Positions 46,522 through 57,622 of a stretch of 64,000 nt of DNA are shown piece after piece. Each line of letters starts with the position of its first letter. The stretch's first letter is position 1. The notes under the pieces are model-generated. The model worked only from the letters and a program-made list of their open reading frames with translations. It was not told where the DNA came from and did no database searches. Location: assembly GCA_000149265.1 (NCBI GenBank), contig CH002711.1, forward strand, positions 1,087,570-1,151,569, read 5' to 3'. Source of the DNA: Ciona savignyi (lineage: Eukaryota; Chordata; Ascidiacea; Phlebobranchia; Cionidae). The position numbers were made by a program, and so were the translations under genes.

Positions 46522-48423
46522 TGGTTAAATAAAAAGAGTTTAGAGTTAGGGTTATAACAAAAAATGTAGTGATGTTTATATTGGTAGGTGTTCGGTCATC
46601 GTTTCCAAATAACGGTACGATCTGATACTCACATTTTATGATAGGAGTGGAAAAATGTGCGAAAAATACTGACAATCATCTCCAGATTACATTGTGCTCA
46701 CTTTCAGTTTACCGGAACTCAAAAATTGAGAAATCCTAATATCGGGGAAAATGTAAAAAGAGGCCATTTTTTAGCATTTTCAGCGTTATCAAAGTTATCT
46801 CCGGATAAGAAAGGAATATTTACTTCACATGTTAAAAGAATTGAAAGATGTACAACACAAATTGGAAATTGATCAGTCACATTTAAGCTTTATATAATGA
46901 GGTAGAAAACGTCCAATCACGTTATTTTTGCTGGTGTTAGCTATATGGTTTGGATCTACAGTGGTAACTTCTGGATAAATTGTGACAGAAAATGTTCGAC
47001 AGACCCCAAAATACAAGCACGGATGCCGTTTTGCAAATATTATACACTTTTGTTTATGCGAAACGTTATACACTTTGTAAAAGATAAACCAAGGGTAATG
47101 AGATAGCCAGGGACCCGGTCGTTTCTGAAATGGGAAAAATAAAAAAAATATGGTAAAGATGTAAACGGGCAGGTCATTTTATTGTCCTAAAATTATCTCT
47201 CTAGGCCTACTATATATATATAACAAGTTATTATTATTTATTTTCGTTTTTGTTATATTTTACGGAATTTTTTGGGTTAAACTGGGTTATTTTAATTGAA
47301 TACTTAATTTTTCTACCACCCCGCGTTGATCATCCTAACATTTTTTCCACCGACAATTTCTACCAATTAAGAAGAAATATGTCACACCATTTCTTTAACC
47401 TTATGCCTATTATAAAAACTTTAATTTTTTACAGTTTAACTTATTTAAACTTAAATATAAAACAGTATGTAATTTAAATGTTACACTAACAATGTATGTA
47501 CCAGTCTTGATTTTTTAGCAAAAGTATAACATTTACACCTATGTTGAACAAACCTGTGGGGTCCACAGTTATTTAAACACAATTACAGGCTTCGGTTGTA
47601 CTTCGACTGAAAAACGAATATAAACAAATTGCCGGCTACCCTATCCGAATGTCCAAATGTAACATCAACAAAGAGCTCACCTTTACCAATACCAACACAG
47701 ACTACAGTCTACATGTGTATAAAACAAACTTATAAATACTTTCACGGCATAACGGCAGAAAACAGATATACTAAGTTTGATCTCGGTTAAAAAAAGATTA
47801 AACAGCAACAATTACACTCTGAAAACGTGTGATATGCCGTACTTGAGAGTCTCACTTAAGCATTAATGGACTTTCAGGCGCTAAAGCTAAAACAAGGAAA
47901 ACACATTATAATCACAACAACATACAGCATAATCAACTACCAATTTTAACTGCATGGTAAATGTACCAAAACTAAGAAACAGCTTGTCAAGCTGGCAACA
48001 GAGGCGAAAAGATAATTATTTATTCACGCAGGTGTATAAACCTGTGTTCATTTAAAATAACAACAAGTGAAGACGTCATTCTATCATTCTGAGTAGCGGT
48101 TATATCAGATCAAAACAAAGTTTTATGTAGCTTGAAAGAATTATACGAAATTATAGTTACGTCAGACAACATGATTAAACGAAAATGTCAAACCAGTCAA
48201 AACTCAGTCGGCGAAACGCTAAAACGGTCTTCGTGGAGTAACTCTTAACACGCAATTGTGGAAAAAGCCTCAAATGAATCATATGTGAGTTAATATAAGA
48301 TCAATACTCATACAAGAGTCAATTACAAGTATATGAGATGTCCTAATTAAACTTTAACACAAACCTTTAAACAATATTTTGACTGCGCCAAAATATAAAA
48401 AAGCTGTTTTTCTTTCCAATTGC
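46522..48423. other. NXPE 5' flank; duplicated block at 47372-47720
   Basis: Contains dispersed-repeat sequence at 46720-46880 (see 36230). The block at about 47372-47720 is duplicated at about 56570-56935. A minus-strand splice donor GGTATTGGTAAAG|GTGAGC ends at 47681, suiting a 5' untranslated exon for NXPE spliced to 46520. Confidence 0.55.
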
Positions 48424-48741
48424 ATACCGTATTTTACCCACCATATAAGGCGCAATTTAACTCCTTTTGTTTCCTTATAAATTGACCTGCGCCCTATACT
48501 CCGGTGCGCCTAACATATGAATTAAGTACGCATAGTAATTTTTTGCCTATACTCAAAACTAGTTCCGATACTATTATTATATAAATAAATCACCGTTTTA
48601 CGCTAACTGTAATACTGTATACTGTAACGTTGCGTCTTATAGGCCGGTGCGCCTTATGTATAGACAAAAATCTAATCAAAGCAATTTATTGACAGTGCGC
48701 CTTATAGTCGGGAGCGCTTTATGGTACGTAAAATACGGTAT
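48424..48741. mobile_element. MITE with ATACCGTATTTTAC inverted ends
   Basis: Left end ATACCGTATTTTACCCACCA, right end TGGTACGTAAAATACGGTAT. Internal GGCGCA/TGCGCC motifs repeat in both orientations (TATAAGGCGC and GCGCCTTATA). About 318 bp and non-coding. Ends of this kind occur on widespread animal DNA-transposon MITEs whose superfamily I cannot fix from sequence alone; a TA or AT target is likely. Confidence 0.8.
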
Positions 48742-49213
48742 ATATATAAAGTTTTATTTATTTTCATGTAGGTAGTCTAAATTCTTATGATTTTTTGACG
48801 CTCGCTGATTTTCCATTATGTTTTGTTGTTTTTAGAAATTATTTGATTGTCTGATTTTTGTAATTTTTGGTGAAACCTTGTGTTGAAAACAATTGATTTG
48901 TGTGTCCGCGAACCAAAAATGCTAATTAAATAAATGTGCTAAAACTATAAACATATTTCATTGTTGGTTGTCATTTTACAGCGGAAAGATCGTTTGGCAA
49001 TTATATAGCAGTACCCTTTAATGTTCTTTGATTTAGTTATTTTTACAGGCGGTGGGATAACTACAGATTTTCGATGACGAAATTTATACTTTTCGATGAT
49101 GAGACTTTTTTCAGTGACGTAGACAACCACTCCGTACATCCATGCACAATAAGATAATGGCGCTTCGTCTAAAACAAAAAATATCCGCGTTGGCTATGTC
49201 AAAAAAACGATTA

Positions 49214-49218
49214 TCGTT
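49214..49218. other. Target-site duplication TCGTT, left
   Basis: TCGTT immediately before the left LTR equals 55941-55945 after the right LTR; a 5-bp duplication fits BEL/Pao integration. Confidence 0.9.
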
Positions 49219-49709
49219 TGAAATCGCAAACATTATTATTTCATAATTATTGGTCACTTGGCCGGCTACCATTTTTTATTTGTACTTTGCGGTTACCATA
49301 ATTCGAATTTACGTTTAATTTAACTTTGAACAATCTAAACCAGTCGCATTCAGTCTACAAGGTCGTTGTGTTAGCAACCCTATTTCGGTAATTGATTTTT
49401 GATGTTATCTTTCAGTGGCAAAACAAATTTAAGTATTTAAACAAGTATATACTGTGTACTGAACAAAAGATTGTGTAAAAAGGGCTGTGAATATTCAGTA
49501 AGTGTTTTGCTTTATAATTCGCCTTTTTTCAACCATATTTAAATTTATTATGGTTTACAGAAAACGTTACTAAACGGAACAATAAAAAGGGATTCAAAAT
49601 AAAACGTCCTCGTCAATCCGTCAAGTATCAGTTAATGAAAATTTCTAAGCCAACCAAACAAACGACAGTACACAGGATAATATAGACGTTTGGCAATCTG
49701 GCGGCTATA
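49219..49709 (+). repeat. Left LTR of the BEL/Pao element
   Basis: Starts TGAAATCGCAAACATT and ends GGCGGCTATA. A poly(A) signal AATAAA lies near 49581. It differs from the right LTR only by an extra base at AAACGACAG. Confidence 0.96.
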
Positions 49710-49772
49710 TTTGGTTTTTGAATACTCATTCAACTCAAGTGCAAAATCTAACACCGAAACTTAAAGTGTTTT

Positions 49773-50825
49773 GTGAATTTGATGATGACATCAACACAAC
49801 CTGAAGCAAGTGCTGGAAACCGGTCACCAATAATAACAAGGTCTGTGGCAAGCCGGAAAACAAACTTGGAATTGGACGTGCAATCGCACGATGGTATGTC
49901 CAGAAGAAGTACACAATCCTCAAGAAGCAAAGTAAGCTCATGCTCATTAACAAGCTCTTTAATGAGTATAAAAAGGAAACAAGCAATTTTGCAATCAAAG
50001 TGTAAAACCCAAAAGGAAATGAACGAATTAGAAAGTCTACAAGTGAGAAAGCGCTTGGAATATGAAAGAAACGAAATGGCGTATAGACAAAAGAAACAAG
50101 AATTGGAACTCCAAGCAGAACTGGATCAAACCAATGCCGAATTGCAAGCAATGGAATTTAGTAAGATCTCACTTAAACTACCTGTACAAACTCTTTCACT
50201 CTCCGATAACCCAAAGGTTGGTGTCAGTCAAAAATATGATAATGGTAATGCCTTGAATATTTCGAACAAAGTGCAACCTATCAACGAACAAAATAGACCC
50301 CCACCAATCTCTGAACAAGTAAACCCATGTCCTTCACCCAATGTATTCATAAATGCTATCTCTGGGCCCAGCAATCAAATTAGTACCCCAGTGATCAATT
50401 CTCCTCAAAATAATTCTCCATTTTCCCTCAACCTTAGTCATGTTTCCCTGCCTCCCCAAGAACCCCCAGTCTTTGATGGAAATTCAGCAGATTATCAAGA
50501 TTTTATCGATGCATTTGATACTCTAATATCTTACAACGTTAAGGAACCAAAACGCAAACTGTTTTTCTTATTGCAATATACAAAGGGTTCGGCCAACGCG
50601 TTGGTCAAGGGATGTCAACATATGCCCAATGATGTTGGTTACTTTAAGGCTCGGGATTTGCTGAAGGACACTTTTGGACAAAAATACCAAATTGCACGAG
50701 CATGTCTTGATCCACTTGTAAACGGTCCACCAATTCATCTAAACGATAAGCATAGTTTAATTCAATTTTCCTCAAAACTTACTGCTTGTATGTGTACATT
50801 AAGTGGCATGAACTACCCTACATAA
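49773..50825 (+). CDS. gag: BEL/Pao gag, N-terminal 350 codons, truncated by a stop
   Basis: The first ATG after the left LTR opens a 350-codon frame. A Ser/Thr-rich start is followed by a Lys/Glu/Gln-rich likely coiled coil (about residues 65-130, for example RKRLEYERNEMAYRQKKQEL), a Pro/Asn-rich linker, then the conserved BEL gag segment PPVFDGNSADYQDFIDAF. The TAA at 50823-50825 cuts it inside the gag core, because similar sequence resumes downstream. Gag would form the retrotransposon particle. This copy could not supply a full gag. Confidence 0.85.
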   Translation: MNLMMTSTQPEASAGNRSPIITRSVASRKTNLELDVQSHDGMSRRSTQSSRSKVSSCSLTSSLMSIKRKQAILQSKCKTQKEMNELESLQVRKRLEYERNEMAYRQKKQELELQAELDQTNAELQAMEFSKISLKLPVQTLSLSDNPKVGVSQKYDNGNALNISNKVQPINEQNRPPPISEQVNPCPSPNVFINAISGPSNQISTPVINSPQNNSPFSLNLSHVSLPPQEPPVFDGNSADYQDFIDAFDTLISYNVKEPKRKLFFLLQYTKGSANALVKGCQHMPNDVGYFKARDLLKDTFGQKYQIARACLDPLVNGPPIHLNDKHSLIQFSSKLTACMCTLSGMNYPT

Positions 50826-52266
50826 AATGGATAACATGGACATAATTTTCAAAATAATCAAACGTCTTCGCCAATAGCTGGCAGAGTGGATGGGAGCATG
50901 TGGCAGATGAACTCCTACATGGAAAAGAAACAAGAAATAAGCATCCAAGACCTGGCCGGCTACATTTCCAGAAGAACAAGAGAAGCTACAAACTACATGT
51001 GTGATCGTGACCTCACAAACCAACCCAAAACTGTGCGCCAATACAATACAATCATGCCAAAGCAGAAGAGCTTTTCCTTCGCAATGCAAACTTGCAACTA
51101 CTCCGGTCGACAACGCATGTAAGTTGTGGTAATGGGGATTCACTTCTTAAAACCAATGTTATAATTTTAGAACGTATGGACTATGACTCTCGACATAAGT
51201 TTGTGGGTCGGAAAAAGGGTTGTGTTTCAGTTGTCTAAGCTCTGGTCACAAGGTTATAGATTGTCATCGTAAGAATCCTTGTGCTAAACCTAATTGTGAA
51301 AAGCGACATACCACTCTGTTACACCCCCCAGACAATTTAACTGGCACTCGTAACGCATCTAACCAATCAACTATGCAAGAAGCAACGGTTCAAAACGGTT
51401 TGGTTAAATCCACTACCAGTATGTTTCTCAAGAATATAGGTGCATCCAATCTGTTGCCAATAGTACCAGTCAAGGGTTCGTGGCTAGAGGTTCCAACAAA
51501 GTCGTAATCACTCAAGCGTTTCTGGACAACGGAAGCACAAATTCATTCATAACAGATTCACTGATCAAAAGGCTGCAAGTAAGTGGCCCGGAAGTTAAAA
51601 TCTGCACAACAACAATAAATAACCAATGTGAACCTAAGATGGTGCAAGTTATCAAAGGTCTGGAACTAATGGACTTTGATGAGACCAATTGTCTGGACTT
51701 AAACCCCATTGTTTTCTAATCCTCAACTACCCTATATCAATCAAAGAAATTCCGAAGCAAGAGGATGTTGATCAGTTCGATGAATTCCGAAACATTGTTA
51801 TCCCCAAAACAGTTGGCGAAGTTGGCCTTCTAATAGGTAACGATAATGTTAGAGTTCTTCAACCACACCAAGTTGTTACAGCGCGTTCTGGTCACTACGC
51901 AGTCAAGACAGCTGTAGGCTGGATTGTCAATGCTCCGAGTAAAGTACTGCACAAACAAATAACTAAGAATTTTTGTACTAATGACTGATGCACCGGCAAT
52001 GTGCACTCTGTGTAATGATGTAGTTGACTCTGTCACAAACGTAAAGAAAGAAACGTCCGTACAACAAAGACGCTTTCTAAAGCAAGTTGATGAATCAATT
52101 AGGCATGGTGATGATAGTCATTATGAAATCAAACTCCCCATCAAGAATCCTAATCTACATATGCCCATGAACAGAGAGCAAGCTGTTCAGCGAGCTGCTC
52201 ACCTGAAAAACAAATTCAATCGTCAACCACTTTTCTTTCAAGACTACAAGGGCTTTTGTAAATGAC
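50826..52266 (+). pseudogene. BEL/Pao gag-C-terminus, zinc knuckle and protease region, frame-broken
   Basis: Coding similarity continues but jumps frame. Pieces: gag remainder (50826-51122), zinc knuckle CFSCLSSGHKVIDC of C-x2-C-x4-H-x4-C form (51220-51507), aspartic protease with FLDNGSTNSF (about 51480-51719), the linker with GLLIGNDNVRVLQPH (51689-51988), and the pre-RT segment (51981-52265). At least three frame changes and internal stops lie between gag and RT; the last is at a T run at 52254-52257. The breaks are described only; no repaired frame is offered. Confidence 0.85.
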
Positions 52267-55200
52267 ATGATAGCTGAAGGTTATGCTGAAAAGGTACCTG
52301 ATCAAACTGGTCCTGTAGGTCGAACATGGTATGTACCGCACCATGGTGTGTATCATCCAGACAAGCCAAATAAAATACGTGTGGTGTTCGACTGCTCCGC
52401 TAAATATAAAGGAGTATGCCTTAATGACAATCTGTTACAGGGGCCGGACCTAACTAATTCTTTAGTAGGAGTTTTACATCGTTTTCGTCGTGAAAAGGTG
52501 GCCGTAATGGGCGACATCAAGTCTATGTTCCACCAAGTGAGAGTGAGCGAGCCTGATCGCGATCTGTTCAGGTTTTTATGGTGGAAAGATGGAAACTTGC
52601 AAAATGAACTAGAGGTATACAGAATGTCTGTATTTATATTTGGCACAATATGCTCACCGAGTTGTGCAAATTTCGCGCTGCGAAGAACCGCAGAGGATCA
52701 CGAGCATCAATTTCCTCCTTTAGTCGCCGACACAGTGAAGAACAGTTTCTATGTTGACGACTGTTTGACTTCATGCTCAACTGGGCAAGAAGCCATTGAG
52801 TTAGTTAAACATTTACGCGAACTTTTGGCTAAAGGCGGTTTTCAAATCACTAAATGGATAAGCAACCACAGAGAGGTAATTATGTCTGTTCCCAAATCGG
52901 AGCGTGCAAATGAATTAAAGCACCTGGACATGATTTCCGACCAGCTACCAGTGGAAAGAGCATTAGGACTCTATTGGAATGTTGAATCCGACAAACTGTG
53001 CTTTCGCACCAAAGTCAAGGACAAGCCTGCTACTCGCCGTGGCATTCTGTCGGTGCTGAACTCTATATATGACCCGCTTGGGTTTGGATCCGTAGTTCTA
53101 CAACCAATGAAGGTTCTTTTACAGAAACTATGCAAACTACAGCTAGAATGGGATGATCCAATTCCTCCAAATGAAAAGGCGAAGTGGGATAAGTGGGTAA
53201 CGGAGTTACCAAGCTTGTCTCAATTTCAAATACCAAGATGCTACAAGCCCCAGCATTTTAATGACGTGATTAATGTTCAACTTCATCATTTTTCAGATGC
53301 GTCAGAAGAGGCATATGGAACAGCAACTTACCTTCGTCTAACAAATGATGTTGGTAACATTCATTGTTCTTTGGTATGTGGAAAAACTCGCCTGGTACCC
53401 ATAAAACATTTGACAATTCCCAGATTGGAATTGTGCGCCGCAACAATTGCTGCTCGTTGCGATAAGTTATTACGAAAAGAGCTACAAATGACTGTCCATT
53501 CCTCGGTTTTTTGGACTGACAGTACCACGGTTTTGAGATATCTTACAAATGAAACAAAATCCTTTCACACCTTTGTCGCAAATAGGGTGGAATTGATTAA
53601 AGATTGCTCTCAACCGGCTCAATGGAAATATGTACCAACACAACTCAACCCAGCAGATGATGCGTCTCGTGGCATGTCCGTTGATGCTTTTTTAAGGTGC
53701 ACGAGGTGGCAACGCGGACCTGAATTTTTATGGAAAGCGAACTCTCAATGGCCCTCTCAACCGGATTTTCTAGAGCTATCTGACACTGATTCAGAAGTCA
53801 AGCCAATAACAAATTCTTGTTTTGCCAGTTCAATAGAGATGTGCTTCATGGAAAAGATTACGAACAAATACTCTAGCTGGCTTCGAACAAAAAGAGTGCT
53901 TGCTTGGATTCTTCGTTATAAGCGTGTACTGAAGACACCTGTCAAGTTCAATACCAGGGAAATTGTGCCGCTAGATGTTGACGAAGTAAAAGAAGCCCAA
54001 CAGGTTATTCTAAAATATGTGCAATCGAAATATTTTTTAGAAGAAATCGAAGCTCTTTCTTGTAAAAAACCTGTACACAAATCTAGTTCTCTCTGCAAGC
54101 TTAATCCGTTTTTAAAAGATGGACTTTTGAGAATCGGAGGACGACTTGATCAGAGTGCGCTGCCTTATGGTACCAAACATCCAGTTTTAATCCCAAGGGA
54201 ATCACACATTGCACAACTAATTATACAGCAAATTCACAATGACTGTGGGCACTCTGGAAGGGAACATGTACTTGCGGCACTCAGAGAGCAGTTTTGGATA
54301 ACAAAGGCGAACTCAACAGTTCGCAAAGTCCTTTCTGACTGCATTAGTTGCAGGAAAAGACATGCAAACCCTGGTACCCAAAAGATGGCTGACCTACCAA
54401 AAGATAGATTGACACCAAATCTACCACCTTTTTCATATGTTGGTGTGGATTTGTTCGGCCCATTTCTCGTTCGAAAAGGAAGAAGTGATCTGAAAAGGTA
54501 TGGCGTTCTCTTTACCTGCCTAACCATTAGAGCAGTCCACATCGAAGTGGCCTGCAGTTTGGAAACCAGCTCTTTTCTCCAAGCACTAAGGAGATTCATT
54601 GCTCGAAGGGGCCAGGTTCTGGAAATGAGATCGGACAATGGCACAAATCTTGTTGGTGGAGAACGCGAGCTAAGAGAATCAATTGAACAATGGAATCAAA
54701 GTCAAATAAGTGACTTCCTAATGCAAAAACAAATAAAGTGGGTTTTCAACCAACCTACCGCCTCTCATCATGGTGGCATATGGGAGAGGCAAATAAGAAC
54801 AGTACGGAAGGTACTGGGAGCTGTCTGTAAAGAACAGCGAATGGACGACGAAACCCTAACAACGCTTATGTGCGAGGTAGAGGCAATAATCAATGGTAGA
54901 CCTCTAACAACCGTATCCGATGACCCTGGAGACTTGGAGCCTTTAACCCCAAATCAATTGTTGCAATTAAAAGTGCAACATCACTTTCCTCCAGGATTAT
55001 TCAATGAAAAGGACACATATTCGAGGAAACGATGGCGTCAGGTTCAACATCTGGCAAATGTATTCTGGTCCAGATGGACAAGAGAGTACCTACCCCTCCT
55101 CCAAAAGAGACAAAAATGGACAAATGAATCGCGCAATTTCGCAGTGGGTGACATTGTATTGATTGTAAATCAAAACGCGCCTCGCAATACCTGGATCTTA

Positions 55201-55329
55201 GGCCGGGTGATTAAAACTTACCCTGATAGAAATGGGTTTGTCCGCAGTGTCCAAGTACAAACACAGCATTCGGTCTTGGACCGCCCAATTTCTAAGCTGT
55301 GCCTGCTTAGTGCAGTTAATGCGTCATAA
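52267..55329 (+). CDS. pol: BEL/Pao pol: reverse transcriptase, RNase H, integrase
   Basis: An open frame of 1020 codons. RT: catalytic Asp in AVMGDIKSMFHQV (about D83) and the YVDD box at 162-165. RNase H: SDASEEAYG (D344), FWTDSTTVLR (D418) and NPADDASRG (about 464). Integrase: H-x4-H in HNDCGHSGREH with C-x2-C in DCISC (about 657-695), then the DDE triad at GVDLFG (D728), RSDNGTN (D790) and GGIWE (E840). The ATG at 52267 is only the first Met in the frame; the enzyme would normally be made as part of a gag-pol polyprotein. All catalytic residues I can check are kept. Confidence 0.95.
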   Translation: MIAEGYAEKVPDQTGPVGRTWYVPHHGVYHPDKPNKIRVVFDCSAKYKGVCLNDNLLQGPDLTNSLVGVLHRFRREKVAVMGDIKSMFHQVRVSEPDRDLFRFLWWKDGNLQNELEVYRMSVFIFGTICSPSCANFALRRTAEDHEHQFPPLVADTVKNSFYVDDCLTSCSTGQEAIELVKHLRELLAKGGFQITKWISNHREVIMSVPKSERANELKHLDMISDQLPVERALGLYWNVESDKLCFRTKVKDKPATRRGILSVLNSIYDPLGFGSVVLQPMKVLLQKLCKLQLEWDDPIPPNEKAKWDKWVTELPSLSQFQIPRCYKPQHFNDVINVQLHHFSDASEEAYGTATYLRLTNDVGNIHCSLVCGKTRLVPIKHLTIPRLELCAATIAARCDKLLRKELQMTVHSSVFWTDSTTVLRYLTNETKSFHTFVANRVELIKDCSQPAQWKYVPTQLNPADDASRGMSVDAFLRCTRWQRGPEFLWKANSQWPSQPDFLELSDTDSEVKPITNSCFASSIEMCFMEKITNKYSSWLRTKRVLAWILRYKRVLKTPVKFNTREIVPLDVDEVKEAQQVILKYVQSKYFLEEIEALSCKKPVHKSSSLCKLNPFLKDGLLRIGGRLDQSALPYGTKHPVLIPRESHIAQLIIQQIHNDCGHSGREHVLAALREQFWITKANSTVRKVLSDCISCRKRHANPGTQKMADLPKDRLTPNLPPFSYVGVDLFGPFLVRKGRSDLKRYGVLFTCLTIRAVHIEVACSLETSSFLQALRRFIARRGQVLEMRSDNGTNLVGGERELRESIEQWNQSQISDFLMQKQIKWVFNQPTASHHGGIWERQIRTVRKVLGAVCKEQRMDDETLTTLMCEVEAIINGRPLTTVSDDPGDLEPLTPNQLLQLKVQHHFPPGLFNEKDTYSRKRWRQVQHLANVFWSRWTREYLPLLQKRQKWTNESRNFAVGDIVLIVNQNAPRNTWILGRVIKTYPDRNGFVRSVQVQTQHSVLDRPISKLCLLSAVNAS

Positions 55330-55436
55330 ATTGTGTGGTGTTGTATCACTTTTTTCATTGCAACCTTATTTCTTTCTTTGTTATTTGTAACCGAAGTGTT
55401 AAGCGATCTCAAATGATTTCTAGAACTTTTATCGCT

Positions 55437-55450
55437 TAAAGGGGCCGGGA
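55437..55450 (+). other. Polypurine tract
   Basis: AAAGGGGCCGGGA sits directly before the right LTR, where plus-strand DNA synthesis is primed. Confidence 0.75.
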
Positions 55451-55940
55451 TGAAATCGCAAACATTATTATTTCATAATTATTGGTCACTTGGCCGGCTA
55501 CCATTTTTTATTTGTACTTTGCGGTTACCATAATTCGAATTTACGTTTAATTTAACTTTGAACAATCTAAACCAGTCGCATTCAGTCTACAAGGTCGTTG
55601 TGTTAGCAACCCTATTTCGGTAATTGATTTTTGATGTTATCTTTCAGTGGCAAAACAAATTTAAGTATTTAAACAAGTATATACTGTGTACTGAACAAAA
55701 GATTGTGTAAAAAGGGCTGTGAATATTCAGTAAGTGTTTTGCTTTATAATTCGCCTTTTTTCAACCATATTTAAATTTATTATGGTTTACAGAAAACGTT
55801 ACTAAACGGAACAATAAAAAGGGATTCAAAATAAAACGTCCTCGTCAATCCGTCAAGTATCAGTTAATGAAAATTTCTAAGCCAACCAAACAAAGACAGT
55901 ACACAGGATAATATAGACGTTTGGCAATCTGGCGGCTATA
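55451..55940 (+). repeat. Right LTR of the BEL/Pao element
   Basis: Identical to 49219-49709 except for one missing base (AAAGACAG). It is followed by the TCGTT duplication. Confidence 0.96.
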
Positions 55941-56104
55941 TCGTTGTTATATTTTTTGTTTGTCGGTAATTCCCCGTGGTTGACAAAATCTGTTAATGTT
56001 AGGTATGTGTCACCGCATTATTTTTTATTGTATTAAAATTATCTGTTGATTTTAGTTGTTTTAAAGAATGCAGGTGCTTTTATTATACACGTAATTATTG
56101 TGTA

Positions 56105-56935
56105 CGAATCGGTATTTTGGGGATATTCCTGTGTAAGCTGGGTTTAACTTTCTTTAACATTTGTAAATAATAGCTTTTTTCACTTCTTAGATATCGGCTA
56201 AAGTCCAAAAATCGCCAAAACAGTCTACTAATTTACATATTTTGATCTGAAAGGATTTCCCCGTGGGTTTTCTGTAAAATCAAGGGTGCTGATGCAAATA
56301 ACCACCATTTCAATTAATATTCCTGAAAGTTTCAACCTTAATAAATAATCCCTTCTGTTTGTCACGTGCATTACGCATAAGAAAAGAAAACGGAGTGAAA
56401 TAAACATGCGATTTCTTCGATTTCGAAGGGGAACCAAAATTACGACTGCAGCACTACCGGTGGTAACACACGGTAATACGCGTTTGTTACGCAACTTAAA
56501 CGAAGTACGACCAAGGCATGTCACCGTGTTTGTCACCGTGCTTAGCCTAAAAAAAACTACCAAATATTAGGAAAATGTGTCACACAATTTCTTTAACCTT
56601 GTGCAAATCATATATTTTATCGCTTTTCTTATTTAAAAAAAAATATAAACAGTATCGAATTTAAATTTTATAACAACAGATTGCTGTAACAGTCTCAAAT
56701 GTTTAACCTTAGTATAAAATTCCATGTTAGACATATGCTATACTGTCATAAGCTGTTATGCTGAACAAACATGTGGTCTCCACAATTAAAAAGGTGACTT
56801 GCTTAAGTTATACTTCGCTCTCGAATATAGGCAAATAGCTCGCTACAATTTATCTGTAATGTCAAACGTAGCATCAAGAAAAATGAACTTACCTTCACTA
56901 ACAACAAACACAGACTAAAAATGCATATATATTTA
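56105..56935. repeat. Duplicated block matching the NXPE 5' flank and a dispersed family
   Basis: 56570-56935 matches 47372-47720: TGTCACAC(A/C)ATTTCTTTAACC, GCTGAACAAACATGTGG/GTTGAACAAACCTGTGG, and the AACACAGACTA end. A minus-strand donor is conserved in both (here GTGAAG|GTAAGT, exon end 56893). 56110-56345 matches the 37.1-37.4 kb repeat. No NXPE coding sequence accompanies it. Confidence 0.7.
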
Positions 56936-57003
56936 ATGCACACACAAGACTGAAACAACCCCTTCTATATATGCTAATCACGCGGATTGCTTAAGCAATA
57001 ATA

Positions 57004-57214
57004 ACCAGGTTACCGGAGCTATTACATTGTTTTGTGTATGATTCACACTTTTTATCAATTTGGTAGGACCAATTAATTTGCTGGGTTAAGGCAATTTCCC
57101 TTAAGTGCCTTGCCCAAGGACACAACCGGCTAGCTAACGACCAATTTTGAACCTGCAACCCTTTATAGGCTGAAAGGCTACGATATACTAAACCACCAGA
57201 CTATAATCGATTGG
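57004..57214 (-). repeat. SINE copy, tail lost
   Basis: From CAGGTTACCGGAGCTATTAC to CCACCAGACTATAATCGATT, inverted. The tail-side third is missing; an opposite-orientation tail fragment lies at 57545-57622. Confidence 0.85.
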
Positions 57215-57544
57215 AAACTTATGTTATTCCTTATTTATTTTTACGTACACGTATACGTATACTTAGTAATTAACCCAGTTTTAGAATTACAAGGAACTTT
57301 ACAATATATACATTTACAAAAATGCAAACTTTCCGTTTTAAGGAGATAAAATACAAAGATCGTTTTCGTGAAGACATGTTTAACACAAATTATTTCGCTG
57401 AAATGGCGATAAAATATAGCAATGTTCATTATCGTAGCTTCGTCTCACCGGAAGACAGTACTAGCATAAACGGTATCAATCTTAGTTTAAAGATAATGCC
57501 ATTAGACTGATGGAGTAACGTATAAAACCACCTAGCGTTATCGG

Positions 57545-57622
57545 AAGGTATCCTATAACGAATGCCCGTGTGATAACTCTTCCGCTCTTTCCCATTTACA
57601 GGGGGAAATATGAATATCCTAT
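57545..57622 (+). repeat. SINE copy, 3' tail fragment
   Basis: AACGAATGCCCGTGTGATAA to ATGAATATCCTATATTA: the last 80 bases of the family only, in opposite orientation to the neighbour at 57004. Confidence 0.8.

Larger units (their letters stand above)
49219..55940 (+). mobile_element. Full-length BEL/Pao LTR retrotransposon, 6.7 kb
   Basis: Two LTRs (491 and 490 bp), a 5-bp target duplication, a purine-rich primer tract before the right LTR, and gag, zinc knuckle, aspartic protease, reverse transcriptase, RNase H and integrase in that order, the BEL/Pao arrangement. There is no envelope-like frame after pol. The LTRs differ by one single-base indel only, so the insertion is recent. The 3' half (pol, 1020 codons) is open, while the region 50.8-52.3 kb has several frame breaks. 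It lies in the NXPE-PNPLA8 intergenic region on the strand opposite to NXPE. Confidence 0.97.
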
